NCBI RefSeq assembly: GCF_017744695.1
Contig: NZ_JAGIAS010000012.1
Coordinates: 186,001 to 250,000 of the forward strand
DNA from: Dyadobacter sp.
Lineage (GTDB): Bacteria; Bacteroidota; Bacteroidia; Cytophagales; Spirosomataceae
Length of the DNA stretch: 64,000 nucleotides
Direction: 5' to 3'
The translations under genes were made by a program, and so were the position numbers. Under the pieces are notes generated by a model. The model was not told where the DNA came from. It saw only the letters and a list, made by a program, of their open reading frames with translations, and made no database searches. This document shows, piece after piece, positions 9,584 through 17,275 of the stretch. The stretch's first letter is position 1; every line of letters begins with the position of its first letter.

Positions 9584-9746
9584 TTGGAAAAGGCAAAAAG
9601 CAATACGTGAATGCACCTTTCGGTGCTCCTGCTCTACCAACTGAGCCACTGCTGCAAGCAACAGGCCGGGCTCGAACCGGCGGCCCGGCGCCCGGCGACA
9701 CGGCGAGGGATAGTCGAAGTATCACGCATTTACGGCACTTTTCCAA
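9584..9746 (-). ncRNA. Y-RNA-like RNA, unit B, with permuted tRNA-like core
   Basis: The ends pair perfectly over 9 bp (TTGGAAAAG at 9746-9738 with CTTTTCCAA at 9592-9584), then GC with GC, an internal loop, and a second 9-bp helix (AATGCGTGA at 9730-9722 with TCACGTATT at 9610-9602, one G-U). Inside is a tRNA-like core in permuted order: T-arm 9681-9665 (5-bp stem, loop TTCGAGC), acceptor 3' strand CTGTTGC, a TT cap, acceptor 5' strand GCAGCAG (7 bp, one G-U), TG, then a D-arm 9646-9631 with loop AGTTGGTA. A hairpin with a GAAA loop (9626-9613) stands where an anticodon arm would be. No anticodon or CCA end exists. The layout is that of YrlA-type bacterial Y RNAs. Confidence 0.8.
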
Positions 9747-9757
9747 TGTCTTGAAAT

Positions 9758-9879
9758 CAAGGAGCAACAATCGATCCGGGGCGGGGGCTCGCCGCGAGGA
9801 CTCGAACCTCCATCATGATTAGCATCACAATGCCTTCCCCCTAAATGTAGCGAAGTATCCCATTTCTACGGCATCCTTG
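9758..9879 (-). ncRNA. Y-RNA-like RNA, unit A
   Basis: This is the first unit after rsr. Its ends pair CAAGGA (9879-9874) with TCCTTG (9763-9758), then, past a bulged U, GC (9872-9871) with GC (9765-9764). The box at 9874-9851 has the conserved TGCCGTA start and GATACTTCG end. The 3' strand TTGTTGCTCCTT closely matches TTGTTACTCCTT of unit C. It contains a T-arm at 9810-9796 (4-bp stem, loop TTCGAGT) followed by a short GCGG/CCGC hairpin stacked on it. An alternative fold pairs CGCCGC upstream of the unit (9890-9885) with GCGGCG (9795-9790). No D-arm was seen. Confidence 0.68.
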
Positions 9880-9886
9880 TTTTTGC

Positions 9887-9909
9887 GGCGGCGCCATTGC
9901 GGCACCGCC
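9887..9909 (+). terminator. Hairpin between rsr and the Y-RNA-like cluster
   Basis: A 9-bp stem (one G-U on one strand) with a 5-nt loop begins just after the rsr stop codon. Only the plus-strand side is followed by a T-run (ATTTTTA, 9910-9916). It can therefore act as a terminator for plus-strand readthrough from the hybrid sensor gene. On the minus strand it may separate the rsr mRNA from the RNA cluster or protect an end. The latter role is inference. Confidence 0.5.
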
Positions 9910-9913
9910 ATTT

Positions 9914-11404
9914 TTACATTGATATATTATGGATGGAATCCAAACCGGAAGCCCCGTTTTCCAAAGCATCGAGTACACCAAAGATTTTGTCGCTCCAACC
10001 TGCTATCAGATAGACGTCATTCACCATTATTTGCAGCGGCGCTTGTTTATAACCCTGCAAATCGAATAGGTAAAGTCGCGCGTTGGGAGCAAGCTCGCGT
10101 TTATAACGGACCCACAATGTCCGGATATTCTCGGTTCCCGCATTATTCCAAAGCTGGCCATCGGTAAAAAGCATTACCTTATCTATCACCACTTTGCGTT
10201 GCAGCAGGTCTTTGATCACCAGATACCCGTTGGTAGCATATCCCACCTCTCCCTGCCGGTTATAGAACTGCTGCACATTGGCCAGGATATTATTCCGGCT
10301 AACACGAATCCGCTTCCAGGTATCTCCAAACATCCCTACCTCAACATTGGCACAGCGGCTTTGCAACAACATAGCCAACACGAGGCCTACATCGTACAGC
10401 ATTATACTCGACATCGACGAAACGGGAGTTTGCATTGATCCCGAAACATCGCAGGCCAGCAACACGCTCGTTCCCCTCCCGAAGCCGCTGATCGCCTCTG
10501 CACTTTGGAGAATAGCCTTTTCCAATGCCTGGATAAACCGTTCGCGATTGTCAGGCTCGCTTCCGAAAAGCTGCGTCAGCCTGTTTGAAACTTTGCCTTC
10601 CGGCTTTTTCATTTTCAAAAGCTCGCGGTAAGCCGACAGGTACCGAAACGGAAACTGCTTCGCCTTGGCCACTTCCTTTTGCGATGACAATATTTCGCAA
10701 ACCTTTTCAATATGCACCGGGGAGATGTTCACCTCCAACAAGTTGCGGAGATTTCGCAATAGTGCCATATAACCCAACCTTCCGCTATCGATCAGATCTT
10801 CCCATTTCGCCCGGAAGGCAGCCGCGCGCTCTGTTTCGTTGGCAAAAATCACCTGGCCCAATGCCGACAACTCCGTTTCCCAGGTGTATGCCGTATCTAA
10901 CTGATTGGTTGCAATCTTGTTGAAAACCACTTGCTGTTCTGCGCTCTTCGCTTTTGGGTGAACCAGAAACAATGCATCGCGCAATTTCACGGCACTATTG
11001 TCCCGATTGTATTTACCGAACTGGTACGCATCAAAATTGTTGAAGGCCGATGCAAGTCCTTTCTGGAGTTGTTTTGACAGTCCATTCAGCTTTTTCACGC
11101 CTTTTCGTTCATTCAGAAGCTGGTAACACGCCAATAGTTCCATAATTTCATCGGCGCGCGCTATCACCTTTGCGGTCGTTTTTGCTACCAGATCGTCGCC
11201 CTTGTGTACGCGCGCGAGTTCCGTAAGCAATACCAGCGGCACTGAGCGCATATACATGAAATGCCGGGCGTAGACTGCCAGTTTTGCTACAAATACCCGG
11301 TCTACCTGCTCTACCAGCGACCTGATCCGCATGATGCGTTGGTCGTTCTTTTCATAAAAAGAGTCATTCAAAGACCAGGTCACAACAGCTGTGTAAAGCT
11401 CCAT
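9914..11404 (-). CDS. rsr: Ro60-like TROVE/vWA RNA-binding protein, N-terminus interrupted
   Basis: This is the bacterial orthologue of the Ro60 autoantigen: a ring of HEAT-like helices (TROVE domain, about 1-300) that binds misfolded RNA and Y RNA, plus a C-terminal vWA domain with the MIDAS motif DVSGSM and a later FTDGQ. The open frame from the ATG at 11404 gives 496 residues. The same frame continues upstream to an ATG at 11485 preceded by GGAGGA. It would encode MKFNTPVVKTNTTLN, then TAA (11440-11438), then EGAKAYKLDPA joining directly to MELYTAVVT. Bacterial Ro proteins commonly carry NYEGA-like residues here, so a Tyr codon seems to have become a stop. It follows rtcB and precedes the Y-RNA-like cluster. 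Confidence 0.9.
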   Translation of the reverse strand: MELYTAVVTWSLNDSFYEKNDQRIMRIRSLVEQVDRVFVAKLAVYARHFMYMRSVPLVLLTELARVHKGDDLVAKTTAKVIARADEIMELLACYQLLNERKGVKKLNGLSKQLQKGLASAFNNFDAYQFGKYNRDNSAVKLRDALFLVHPKAKSAEQQVVFNKIATNQLDTAYTWETELSALGQVIFANETERAAAFRAKWEDLIDSGRLGYMALLRNLRNLLEVNISPVHIEKVCEILSSQKEVAKAKQFPFRYLSAYRELLKMKKPEGKVSNRLTQLFGSEPDNRERFIQALEKAILQSAEAISGFGRGTSVLLACDVSGSMQTPVSSMSSIMLYDVGLVLAMLLQSRCANVEVGMFGDTWKRIRVSRNNILANVQQFYNRQGEVGYATNGYLVIKDLLQRKVVIDKVMLFTDGQLWNNAGTENIRTLWVRYKRELAPNARLYLFDLQGYKQAPLQIMVNDVYLIAGWSDKIFGVLDALENGASGLDSIHNISM

Positions 11405-11509
11405 AGCCGGGTCAAGTTTGTAAGCTTTGGCTCCTTCTTAGTTTAGGGTTGTGTTGGTTTTAACAACCGGCGTATTGAATTTCATGATGTCCTCCTTTCG
11501 TGTTCTTTG

Positions 11510-12964
11510 TTAATCTTCCGCTTTTTCCTTCGGGTCCGCCATGCGCACGATATGTGGTTGGAATCGGGCAAGGACGTCGACCAGGCCTGTTTGAGCCGCC
11601 ATTACCGTATGAATGTCCTTGTAAACCATAGGTGCTTCGTCCAATCCTGAACCGATCACCGTGATACGGTTATCTTTCAGGTTTTTGTCAACATCCTCTT
11701 TGCGGATCGTTTTGAATGCCGCACTTCTGCTCATGACTCTTCCTGCACCGTGGGACGCCGATTGGAGCGAACTCGCCTCCCCTTTTCCCCGTACGACAAA
11801 TCCCGGGGTACTCATCGAACCCGGAATGATTCCGAGCACGCCGCTGCCTGCCGGCGTCGCGCCTTTCCTGTGCACCATCACTTCGGTACCATCCGCAAGC
11901 TGCTCCTTCCAGGCAAAATTGTGATGATTTTCGATCCGCATAGCGGGAGTGATTTTCAGCGCCTGAGCAATTTTGTTATGGATTTCGTGATGATTGGCAG
12001 ATGCATAATCTCCCGCAAGGTTCATGGCTATCCAGTATTCCTGCCCCTCATCGGCATTCAGGTCAAGCCAGGCAAGATGTTTGGCTTCGTTCGGCAGCCG
12101 GGTCTTTTCCATGGCTATTTTGGAATAAATATCCGCGATATTCCCTCCAAAACCTCTCGAACCTGAGTGCGACAGCAATGCCAGATAGGTGCCTCCGGGA
12201 ATACCTTCCAGCATATTATCTTCCACAGAAAGCTCTCCCCATTCCACAAAATGATTACCAGTCCCCGACGTCCCTAACTGATTGAAAGCCTTCGTCTTTA
12301 ATGACCTTAACGCCTTGGTTGCATTCCACTCAGCCCGATCAAACAGACTGGTATCCAGATGTCGGGCAGAGGTCGAACCCATGCCAAAATGCGTGTGTTC
12401 GCCCAGCAGTTTTTCGAGTTTGTCTTTTTCCCTGTCAATCACCCAACCTGACATATCGAAAATAGACAGGCACATCCGGCAAGCTATATCGACGCCGACT
12501 GCGTAAGGTATGATCTTGTTGGCAGTGGTTGCCAGCACTCCGCCGATCGGCAGCCCGTAACCCTGGTGGGCGTCGGGCATGAGGGCGCCGGCAACGGCGA
12601 TGGGTAGCTGAACCGCCGTTTTCATCTGTGCCAGGGCGCCCACCTCAATGTGCTCTAAACCGAATACCGGGAAATCGGCGATCTCTTCTTTCAGCTTATG
12701 GATGCTACGCACCTGTTTCACGAAGTTGCCGTCCTTACGCAGCTCGATTACCCGGTCGGCTATGTTCTTGAACTTTCCATTACGCTTCAAGGCATACGGC
12801 ATCGGATCGGCGATCAGGGCTTCGAGATTGGTCAGGATACTGACCTTGTCCATCACTTCGTGCTTCAAAAGGCCATTGGCTACGCGGCTGAATGCCACCA
12901 GCAAATCCAGGTTTTCGATTCCGAGTGCCCCTATTTCACCATTGCTGATTTTTTCTTTTTCCAT
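11510..12964 (-). CDS. rtcB: RNA-splicing ligase RtcB
   Basis: This is a GTP- and Mn-dependent ligase that joins RNA 2',3'-cyclic phosphate (or 3'-phosphate) ends to 5'-OH ends, repairing cleaved tRNA and other RNAs. At 484 residues it is longer than the E. coli enzyme, with about 95 extra N-terminal residues. Family motifs are clear: MPDAHQGYGLPIGGVLA, GVDIACRM (157-164, keeping the metal-ligand Cys, though the usual form is GVDIGCGM), GTGNHFVEW (His238), SHSGSRG (His266), NHHNF (347-348), HRKGATPAGSG, and SHGAGR with His405 as the expected guanylylated residue. It is first in an operon with rsr. No RtcA cyclase or archease is seen. Confidence 0.95.
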   Translation of the reverse strand: MEKEKISNGEIGALGIENLDLLVAFSRVANGLLKHEVMDKVSILTNLEALIADPMPYALKRNGKFKNIADRVIELRKDGNFVKQVRSIHKLKEEIADFPVFGLEHIEVGALAQMKTAVQLPIAVAGALMPDAHQGYGLPIGGVLATTANKIIPYAVGVDIACRMCLSIFDMSGWVIDREKDKLEKLLGEHTHFGMGSTSARHLDTSLFDRAEWNATKALRSLKTKAFNQLGTSGTGNHFVEWGELSVEDNMLEGIPGGTYLALLSHSGSRGFGGNIADIYSKIAMEKTRLPNEAKHLAWLDLNADEGQEYWIAMNLAGDYASANHHEIHNKIAQALKITPAMRIENHHNFAWKEQLADGTEVMVHRKGATPAGSGVLGIIPGSMSTPGFVVRGKGEASSLQSASHGAGRVMSRSAAFKTIRKEDVDKNLKDNRITVIGSGLDEAPMVYKDIHTVMAAQTGLVDVLARFQPHIVRMADPKEKAED

Positions 12965-12988
12965 GACTGTGTTTCTGTTTGACAGTTA

Positions 12989-13027
12989 CAAAGCAACAGG
13001 CCTACTGCGCAGTCTTTTTGCGCAGTC
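12989..13027 (-). promoter_or_regulatory. rtcB promoter and candidate WYL operator
   Basis: Between rtcB and the divergent regulator are two direct copies of TGCGCAGTC starting at 13006 and 13019. The first lies within a perfect 10-bp palindrome, ACTGCGCAGT (13004-13013). On the minus strand a TTGCTTTG element (12996-12989), one base from the TAnnTTTG consensus, lies just downstream and fits the rtcB promoter. Binding by the WYL regulator is inference. Confidence 0.45.
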
Positions 13028-13063
13028 AATTTTATTTTGATATTTTTTCAGAAAAATTTCAAC

Positions 13064-14095
13064 ATGCCTGTTAACCGAAATGCACTGATCCGTTACCGGA
13101 CTATCGATCAATGCTTGCAGAACCGGTTCCGCAAATGGACGCTGGATGATCTGATCGAAGCTTGTTCGGAAGCCTTGTATGAATACGAGGGAATTAGAAA
13201 AGGCGTCAGCAGGCGGTCCGTGCAAGCCGACATTGAAATGATGCGAAGTGATAAGTTGGGCTATGAGGCGCCCATTATCGTGGTTGACAGGAAGTATTAC
13301 ACCTACGAAGACAAAAATTACAGCATTACGAACATTCCGCTTACTCCCCAGGACATGAAGGTGCTGAGCGAGGTATCGGGACTATTGCGGCAATTCAAAG
13401 GATTCAACCACTTTGCAGACCTGAATGAAATGGTGAGCCGCCTGGAAGATAAGATCCACGCGCGCCGCACCCGCAGCATGCCCGTGGTCGATTTTGAAAA
13501 GAATGATCACCTGAAAGGATTGGAACATATTGAGGAAATCAGACGCGCAATCATCTCTAAAACGACTTTATGCATGACCTATCAATCTTTCAAGGCGAGG
13601 CAAGCGAACACTTTTTGTTTCAGTCCCTACTTACTTAAGGAATACCGCAACCGATGGTTTGTGTTAGGTCAATCGCACCAGCGCCGTTCTCCCCTCCTCA
13701 CATTGGCGCTCGATCGCATTCAACTTCTGGGTGAAGAGCCGTCGGAATCCTATCGGGAGAATACCGGTATCGACCTCAGCACTTATTATAATGACGTAAT
13801 CGGTGTTACCAAAACAGCCGGTCAGCGAAACACCGAAGTTATATTCCGCATTGAGCATGCCCACGCTCCCTATGTAATCACCAAGCCGCTTCATGCTTCG
13901 CAGAAGCTGATCGCCAGCGACGCAGAGGGCAAAATTTTCAGCATCCGGGTCGTACTCAACTTCGAGCTCGAACGCGAGTTGCTGGGCTTCGGAGCAAAAA
14001 TCACCGTATTAGGCCCAAGAATCCTCAAAAAGCAGATTCTGGATCAGCTAGCCCGAGCAGCGGAACAATACAATGTACCGGGAAAGCTCGTTTGA
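13064..14095 (+). CDS. WYL-domain transcriptional regulator
   Basis: This 343-residue regulator has an N-terminal winged-helix region (about 1-75, RKWTLDDLIEACSEALYEYE and SRRSVQADIEMMR) followed by a WYL ligand-sensing domain (about 140-240, ISKTTLCMTYQSFKAR, FSPYLLKEYRNRWFVLGQ) and a C-terminal WCX-like part (EVIFRIEHAHAPYVITKPLH). WYL domains sense nucleic acid or nucleotide ligands in several bacterial stress systems. The ATG at 13064 is preferred over a TTG at 13037. It is divergent from rtcB-rsr across about 100 bp holding repeated TGCGCAGTC sites, so it probably controls the RNA-repair operon in place of the sigma54-dependent RtcR used in enterobacteria. Confidence 0.9.
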   Translation: MPVNRNALIRYRTIDQCLQNRFRKWTLDDLIEACSEALYEYEGIRKGVSRRSVQADIEMMRSDKLGYEAPIIVVDRKYYTYEDKNYSITNIPLTPQDMKVLSEVSGLLRQFKGFNHFADLNEMVSRLEDKIHARRTRSMPVVDFEKNDHLKGLEHIEEIRRAIISKTTLCMTYQSFKARQANTFCFSPYLLKEYRNRWFVLGQSHQRRSPLLTLALDRIQLLGEEPSESYRENTGIDLSTYYNDVIGVTKTAGQRNTEVIFRIEHAHAPYVITKPLHASQKLIASDAEGKIFSIRVVLNFELERELLGFGAKITVLGPRILKKQILDQLARAAEQYNVPGKLV

Positions 14096-14099
14096 TATC

Positions 14100-14468
14100 T
14101 CAAAACATATTCCTGATCTCTTCGATTATCCCAAGGTATTGTTTCCTGATATTCCGCTGCCGGTAGGCGTCGGTGCCGCTCCAACTGGTGTCCCAGCCGG
14201 CACTGCTGAACGACCACGCGTTGAGCTGGCCCAGCTGGTCGCTGAGCGATTTCAGGCTTTCGTTCAAACTGCTGATGGACCCGACGTTGGTACTGAAAGA
14301 CATCCCTTTCCAGGCCACGTTTTCGGCGGCGGAGAATGGGATCGGCGGAATTACCGGTTTGAATGATTTTGGATTAGGAAGGCTTTGTCCGAAAAAAGCC
14401 ATATAGCTAATAATCGCTTTCACGAATAAAGAAATATGTCGGACAATATCACTGCCCAAGTTTGACAT
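14100..14468 (-). CDS. Hypothetical protein, possibly membrane-associated
   Basis: An open frame of about 122 residues from ATG 14468 (153 from ATG 14561). It starts with a hydrophobic stretch (MSNLGSDIVRHISLFVKAII) followed by a Pro-rich segment (SLPNPKSFKPVIPPIPFSAA) and a Ser-rich, helical C-terminus. I do not recognise the family. It converges on the WYL gene with 4 bp between the stops and diverges from the FkbM gene. The upstream ATG would overlap the methyltransferase start, so the shorter form is chosen. Opposite-strand frames here look less protein-like. Confidence 0.45.
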   Translation of the reverse strand: MSNLGSDIVRHISLFVKAIISYMAFFGQSLPNPKSFKPVIPPIPFSAAENVAWKGMSFSTNVGSISSLNESLKSLSDQLGQLNAWSFSSAGWDTSWSGTDAYRQRNIRKQYLGIIEEIRNMF

Positions 14469-14565
14469 TAAAAAAATGATTGGTGCTACGTATAAAAAGC
14501 CCTTGGAGAACCAGTAGAAACAGAACAGATCCAGCTTTATGATCCATATCTTCCCTATCAAAAAA

Positions 14566-15333
14566 ATGTTCCGTTATCTCGAAAAGCTGGCCTCGTACCA
14601 TTCTGAACTTGGCGTCATAAAAGGCACCTCCTTTTTTATTGGCCGCATTTTGCAGAGCAACCGGAAGATCAACCATCCCAAAGTAAAATACCCTATTCAT
14701 TTAAGGCCCAAAACAACGGATGAAAAGGTATTTGTGCAGGTTTTTATTAAAAATGAATACAATGTCCCGCTGGGTTTCGTGCCCGAAACAATTATTGACG
14801 GCGGGGCTAATATAGGTCTGGCCAGCATTTACTTCACCACTAAATTTCCGAAAGCGCAAATCGTAGCCATCGAGCCGGATTCAGAAAATGCGGCTGCTGT
14901 TATAGGCAACACGAAGCATTACCCCAATGTGCATGTAAAACAGGCCGCTATATGGCCCCGCCGGACCGTGGCGAAAATTTCCGATAAATTCGGCGTCGGG
15001 AAATGGGGAATAGTGGTAGAGGAAATGGACGACGCCGACGCTGAGGTGGCGGGAGAACCCAATACCTGTACGATCGATTCGGTGATGAATGAATTTGGTT
15101 GGGAGCAGATAGATTTGCTGAAACTGGATATTGAAACCGCTGAGAAGCAACTGTTTTCTGAAAATTACATGAGCTGGCTTCCCAAAGTAAAGGTGATTGT
15201 AATCGAGCTGCACGACTGGATGGTCCCCGGCTGCTCGAAACCTTTCTTTACGGCAATCAACGAAGCTTTCACACAATATCGTTTCGCACAAGCCGGCGAG
15301 AATATTATCATTTACAATCTGGATCTTTTTTAA
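14566..15333 (+). CDS. FkbM family methyltransferase
   Basis: This is a 255-residue SAM-dependent O-methyltransferase of the FkbM family, often acting on surface polysaccharides or secondary metabolites. The SAM-binding glycine motif appears as IIDGGANIGLASIYF, followed by an acidic residue at the end of strand 2 (IVAIEPDSENAAAV), and a late IDLLKLDIETAEKQLF motif typical of FkbM. The start chosen is ATG 14566; an upstream ATG at 14539 is possible. It is followed by a terminator hairpin and converges on a glycosyltransferase-like gene, suggesting a role in envelope glycan modification. The target is not readable. Confidence 0.88.
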   Translation: MFRYLEKLASYHSELGVIKGTSFFIGRILQSNRKINHPKVKYPIHLRPKTTDEKVFVQVFIKNEYNVPLGFVPETIIDGGANIGLASIYFTTKFPKAQIVAIEPDSENAAAVIGNTKHYPNVHVKQAAIWPRRTVAKISDKFGVGKWGIVVEEMDDADAEVAGEPNTCTIDSVMNEFGWEQIDLLKLDIETAEKQLFSENYMSWLPKVKVIVIELHDWMVPGCSKPFFTAINEAFTQYRFAQAGENIIIYNLDLF

Positions 15334-15346
15334 GCATTTACGTTTA

Positions 15347-15373
15347 ACAAACCCGAAACTTGTCCGGGTTTGT
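15347..15373. terminator. Hairpin between convergent FkbM and glycosyltransferase genes
   Basis: A 9-bp stem (ACAAACCCG with CGGGTTTGT) lies between the two convergent stop codons, with AT-rich flanks on both sides. It is probably a bidirectional terminator. Confidence 0.55.
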
Positions 15374-15412
15374 AAATCCATTTTGCAATGGGCAGTATGC
15401 GTATCGCGAGAC

Positions 15413-16471
15413 CTAGCCTATTACCCCGGCCTCCTCGGTCACCAGTTCCGCTGCGTTATGCTCGCGAATGGTAACGGTGATATCGGGGGTTTGTTTCCAC
15501 AAATTGGACAGATATCGCTTATAAATCAGGTATTTGAAGACATTTCCATTCAAAAGCGTGTCTAAAACGCGTTTTCGGACCAGGCCTTTGAACATTTGTT
15601 TATAGCGCATGTCAAACCGCTCTTTTAATCGGGAGTCGCTGAAAAAATCGGACAGGTTTACTTCCCTCGTTTTTTGATAAACCCCGTTGGGAGTGATCAT
15701 AAAATCTCCGGTTATCCTGTTAAGAATCTCGATATCCCGCTTTTGAAGGTGGATATACATAAATTCATCGCGGTGTATATGCCCATCATTTAAAAAATAG
15801 CGATAAAGCACTCCGCTTTCCCAGGCAAAAATTTGTGAAGTATAATTATTGCTTCCCAACTTGTCCATACGATACTGGAATGTGTGCGGAGCGACATCAG
15901 CCATCCAGGTTTGATTGTAATAACATCTTAAACCGGCATTCTGGCCAACATAGGGCATGATACGCTCATCCGTTCCCTGGTTCATATCCCAGTTCAGCAC
16001 CGATCCCATTGTGGAATAATCAAAACACTTTTCATAAAGTTTATTGCATATTTCATTATTCCGGACCAGCGTAAGATGTCCCCAGCGTTGAATGATGTCG
16101 TGATTATTCAGAATTTCAGGGGTAAGAAAGTTAGCCAGTCTCCCAAAAAAGACATCCATATCACAAAAACCCCAAAAATCATATCCTTCCAGGTAGTCTT
16201 CAAATATAGCACCGTACAATGGCCTGTAATCGCAGAATTTGTAGGCGTTGTTGATTCTAATTTTGAGATTCAACCTGGCCTGAATGAATTTGGCCAATGC
16301 CGCTATATCCTCAAAATAAAAATAACTCACATTTTCTGCCAGATTTGAGGGAAGGTCGTTATCGCCTACGATCAACCAGTTGATTTCGGGATTGGCTTTG
16401 CAGGTTTTTAGCCACAGATCGAAGTTAGAGGGCAGCTTACCGAAGTAAGGTATTATAAAGACAATTTTCAC
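15413..16471 (-). CDS. DUF6625-like glycosyltransferase-type protein
   Basis: A 352-residue cytosolic protein that starts MKIVFIIPYFGKLPSNFDLW, a pattern I associate with the DUF6625 family of GT-A-fold transferase-like proteins found in polysaccharide loci. It carries a DxD-type metal site in FWGFCDMDVFFGRLANFL near residue 115 and conserved aromatic segments afterwards. Donor and acceptor are unknown. It converges on the FkbM methyltransferase gene, which supports a shared role in envelope glycans. The upstream 16472-16823 stretch (about 350 bp) is strikingly AT-rich and I see no gene in it. Confidence 0.75.
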   Translation of the reverse strand: MKIVFIIPYFGKLPSNFDLWLKTCKANPEINWLIVGDNDLPSNLAENVSYFYFEDIAALAKFIQARLNLKIRINNAYKFCDYRPLYGAIFEDYLEGYDFWGFCDMDVFFGRLANFLTPEILNNHDIIQRWGHLTLVRNNEICNKLYEKCFDYSTMGSVLNWDMNQGTDERIMPYVGQNAGLRCYYNQTWMADVAPHTFQYRMDKLGSNNYTSQIFAWESGVLYRYFLNDGHIHRDEFMYIHLQKRDIEILNRITGDFMITPNGVYQKTREVNLSDFFSDSRLKERFDMRYKQMFKGLVRKRVLDTLLNGNVFKYLIYKRYLSNLWKQTPDITVTIREHNAAELVTEEAGVIG

Positions 16472-16823
16472 GGCGATAGAGTTTGCAATGAGGGATGAGT
16501 AGTATTTCTTTTCAAAATATATAAGGCTTAATTAATAATAACCAGAATTATATTTTGAAAAAGAATTGATGCATGAAAAATAGCTATTTTCCCAAATCAA
16601 ATAGCCATTTCCAGATAAAAGTTTTTCAATTCCCCGACGAATAATCAAATAACTTATTATACGGTATTGCAGAACAAAAATGACGTTTTACTAAATGTCT
16701 TTTTGAACTTTTGAGCGCTTCCCTCCTCAATCCCATAATTATGTAATACGGCATAAAAATTATGTAGAAAAACCGGCGGGCAAACAGTGATCTTTGTACG
16801 GTCAAAAACCGTCTGTGGTACAA

Positions 16824-17186
16824 ATGAGAGGTTGTCTAATATGGGTGCTCACGATCTTTTGCCTGCTTGTTTCGGGTAGGTCGGGTTACGCATGCGGTAG
16901 CCAACACGCCCTCGTTACAAAAGAGACGAGGCACGTCCAGGCCCCCCGGAACGCCTGCCGCAACTACCACAAAGCGGGACATGGCAAACAATGCATGCAT
17001 CACTGCGGCGAATCCGGCTGCGACTGTGCACACCCGGCTGCCGCTTTCGCGGTGAAAACTCAGCCCGTCGATTTTTCCGAAAAACCATTTGGCAGGGTTG
17101 ACAAGACGATGTCGTGGTTTTTCCGGCAGGTTATTCCCAAGCCCGTCTATCTCACGCTTTGGATGCCTCCCAATATAAGCTGTTAA
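16824..17186 (+). CDS. Small Cys/His-rich secreted protein
   Basis: A 120-residue protein with a signal peptide (MRGCLIWVLTIFCLLVSGRS) followed by a Cys/His-rich stretch (NYHKAGHGKQCMHHCGESGC) that could bind metal. I do not recognise a named family. It lies immediately upstream of an HMA-DUF3347 protein and a multicopper oxidase in the same direction, so a copper-handling role is inferred from content and context. The frame can extend to an ATG at 16794, but the signal peptide favours 16824. Confidence 0.6.
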   Translation: MRGCLIWVLTIFCLLVSGRSGYACGSQHALVTKETRHVQAPRNACRNYHKAGHGKQCMHHCGESGCDCAHPAAAFAVKTQPVDFSEKPFGRVDKTMSWFFRQVIPKPVYLTLWMPPNISC

Positions 17187-17275
17187 GCACCTGACAGCCA
17201 CAGGTGCGCCCATTCGGGAATCCGCAATGCGTTTCCCCCGCCATTCAAACTGATTAACAGCTTAAACTTATTCCG

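Noticed and set aside
9505..9810. A cluster of three ordinary tRNA genes
   Set aside because: The T-arms are clear, but no anticodon arm with a 7-nt loop exists. Only one D-arm is present, the acceptor strands are in permuted order, and long-range end pairing joins elements no tRNA has.
9496..9822. Plus-strand open frame of 108 codons across the RNA cluster
   Set aside because: It is antisense to the T-arm and D-arm elements, which fix the functional strand as minus. Its translation is low-complexity and shows no domain.
16626..16823. Minus-strand 65-codon frame in the AT-rich gap
   Set aside because: Composition follows the AT-rich background and it overlaps the leader of the copper-cluster peptide. 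No domain or start signal.
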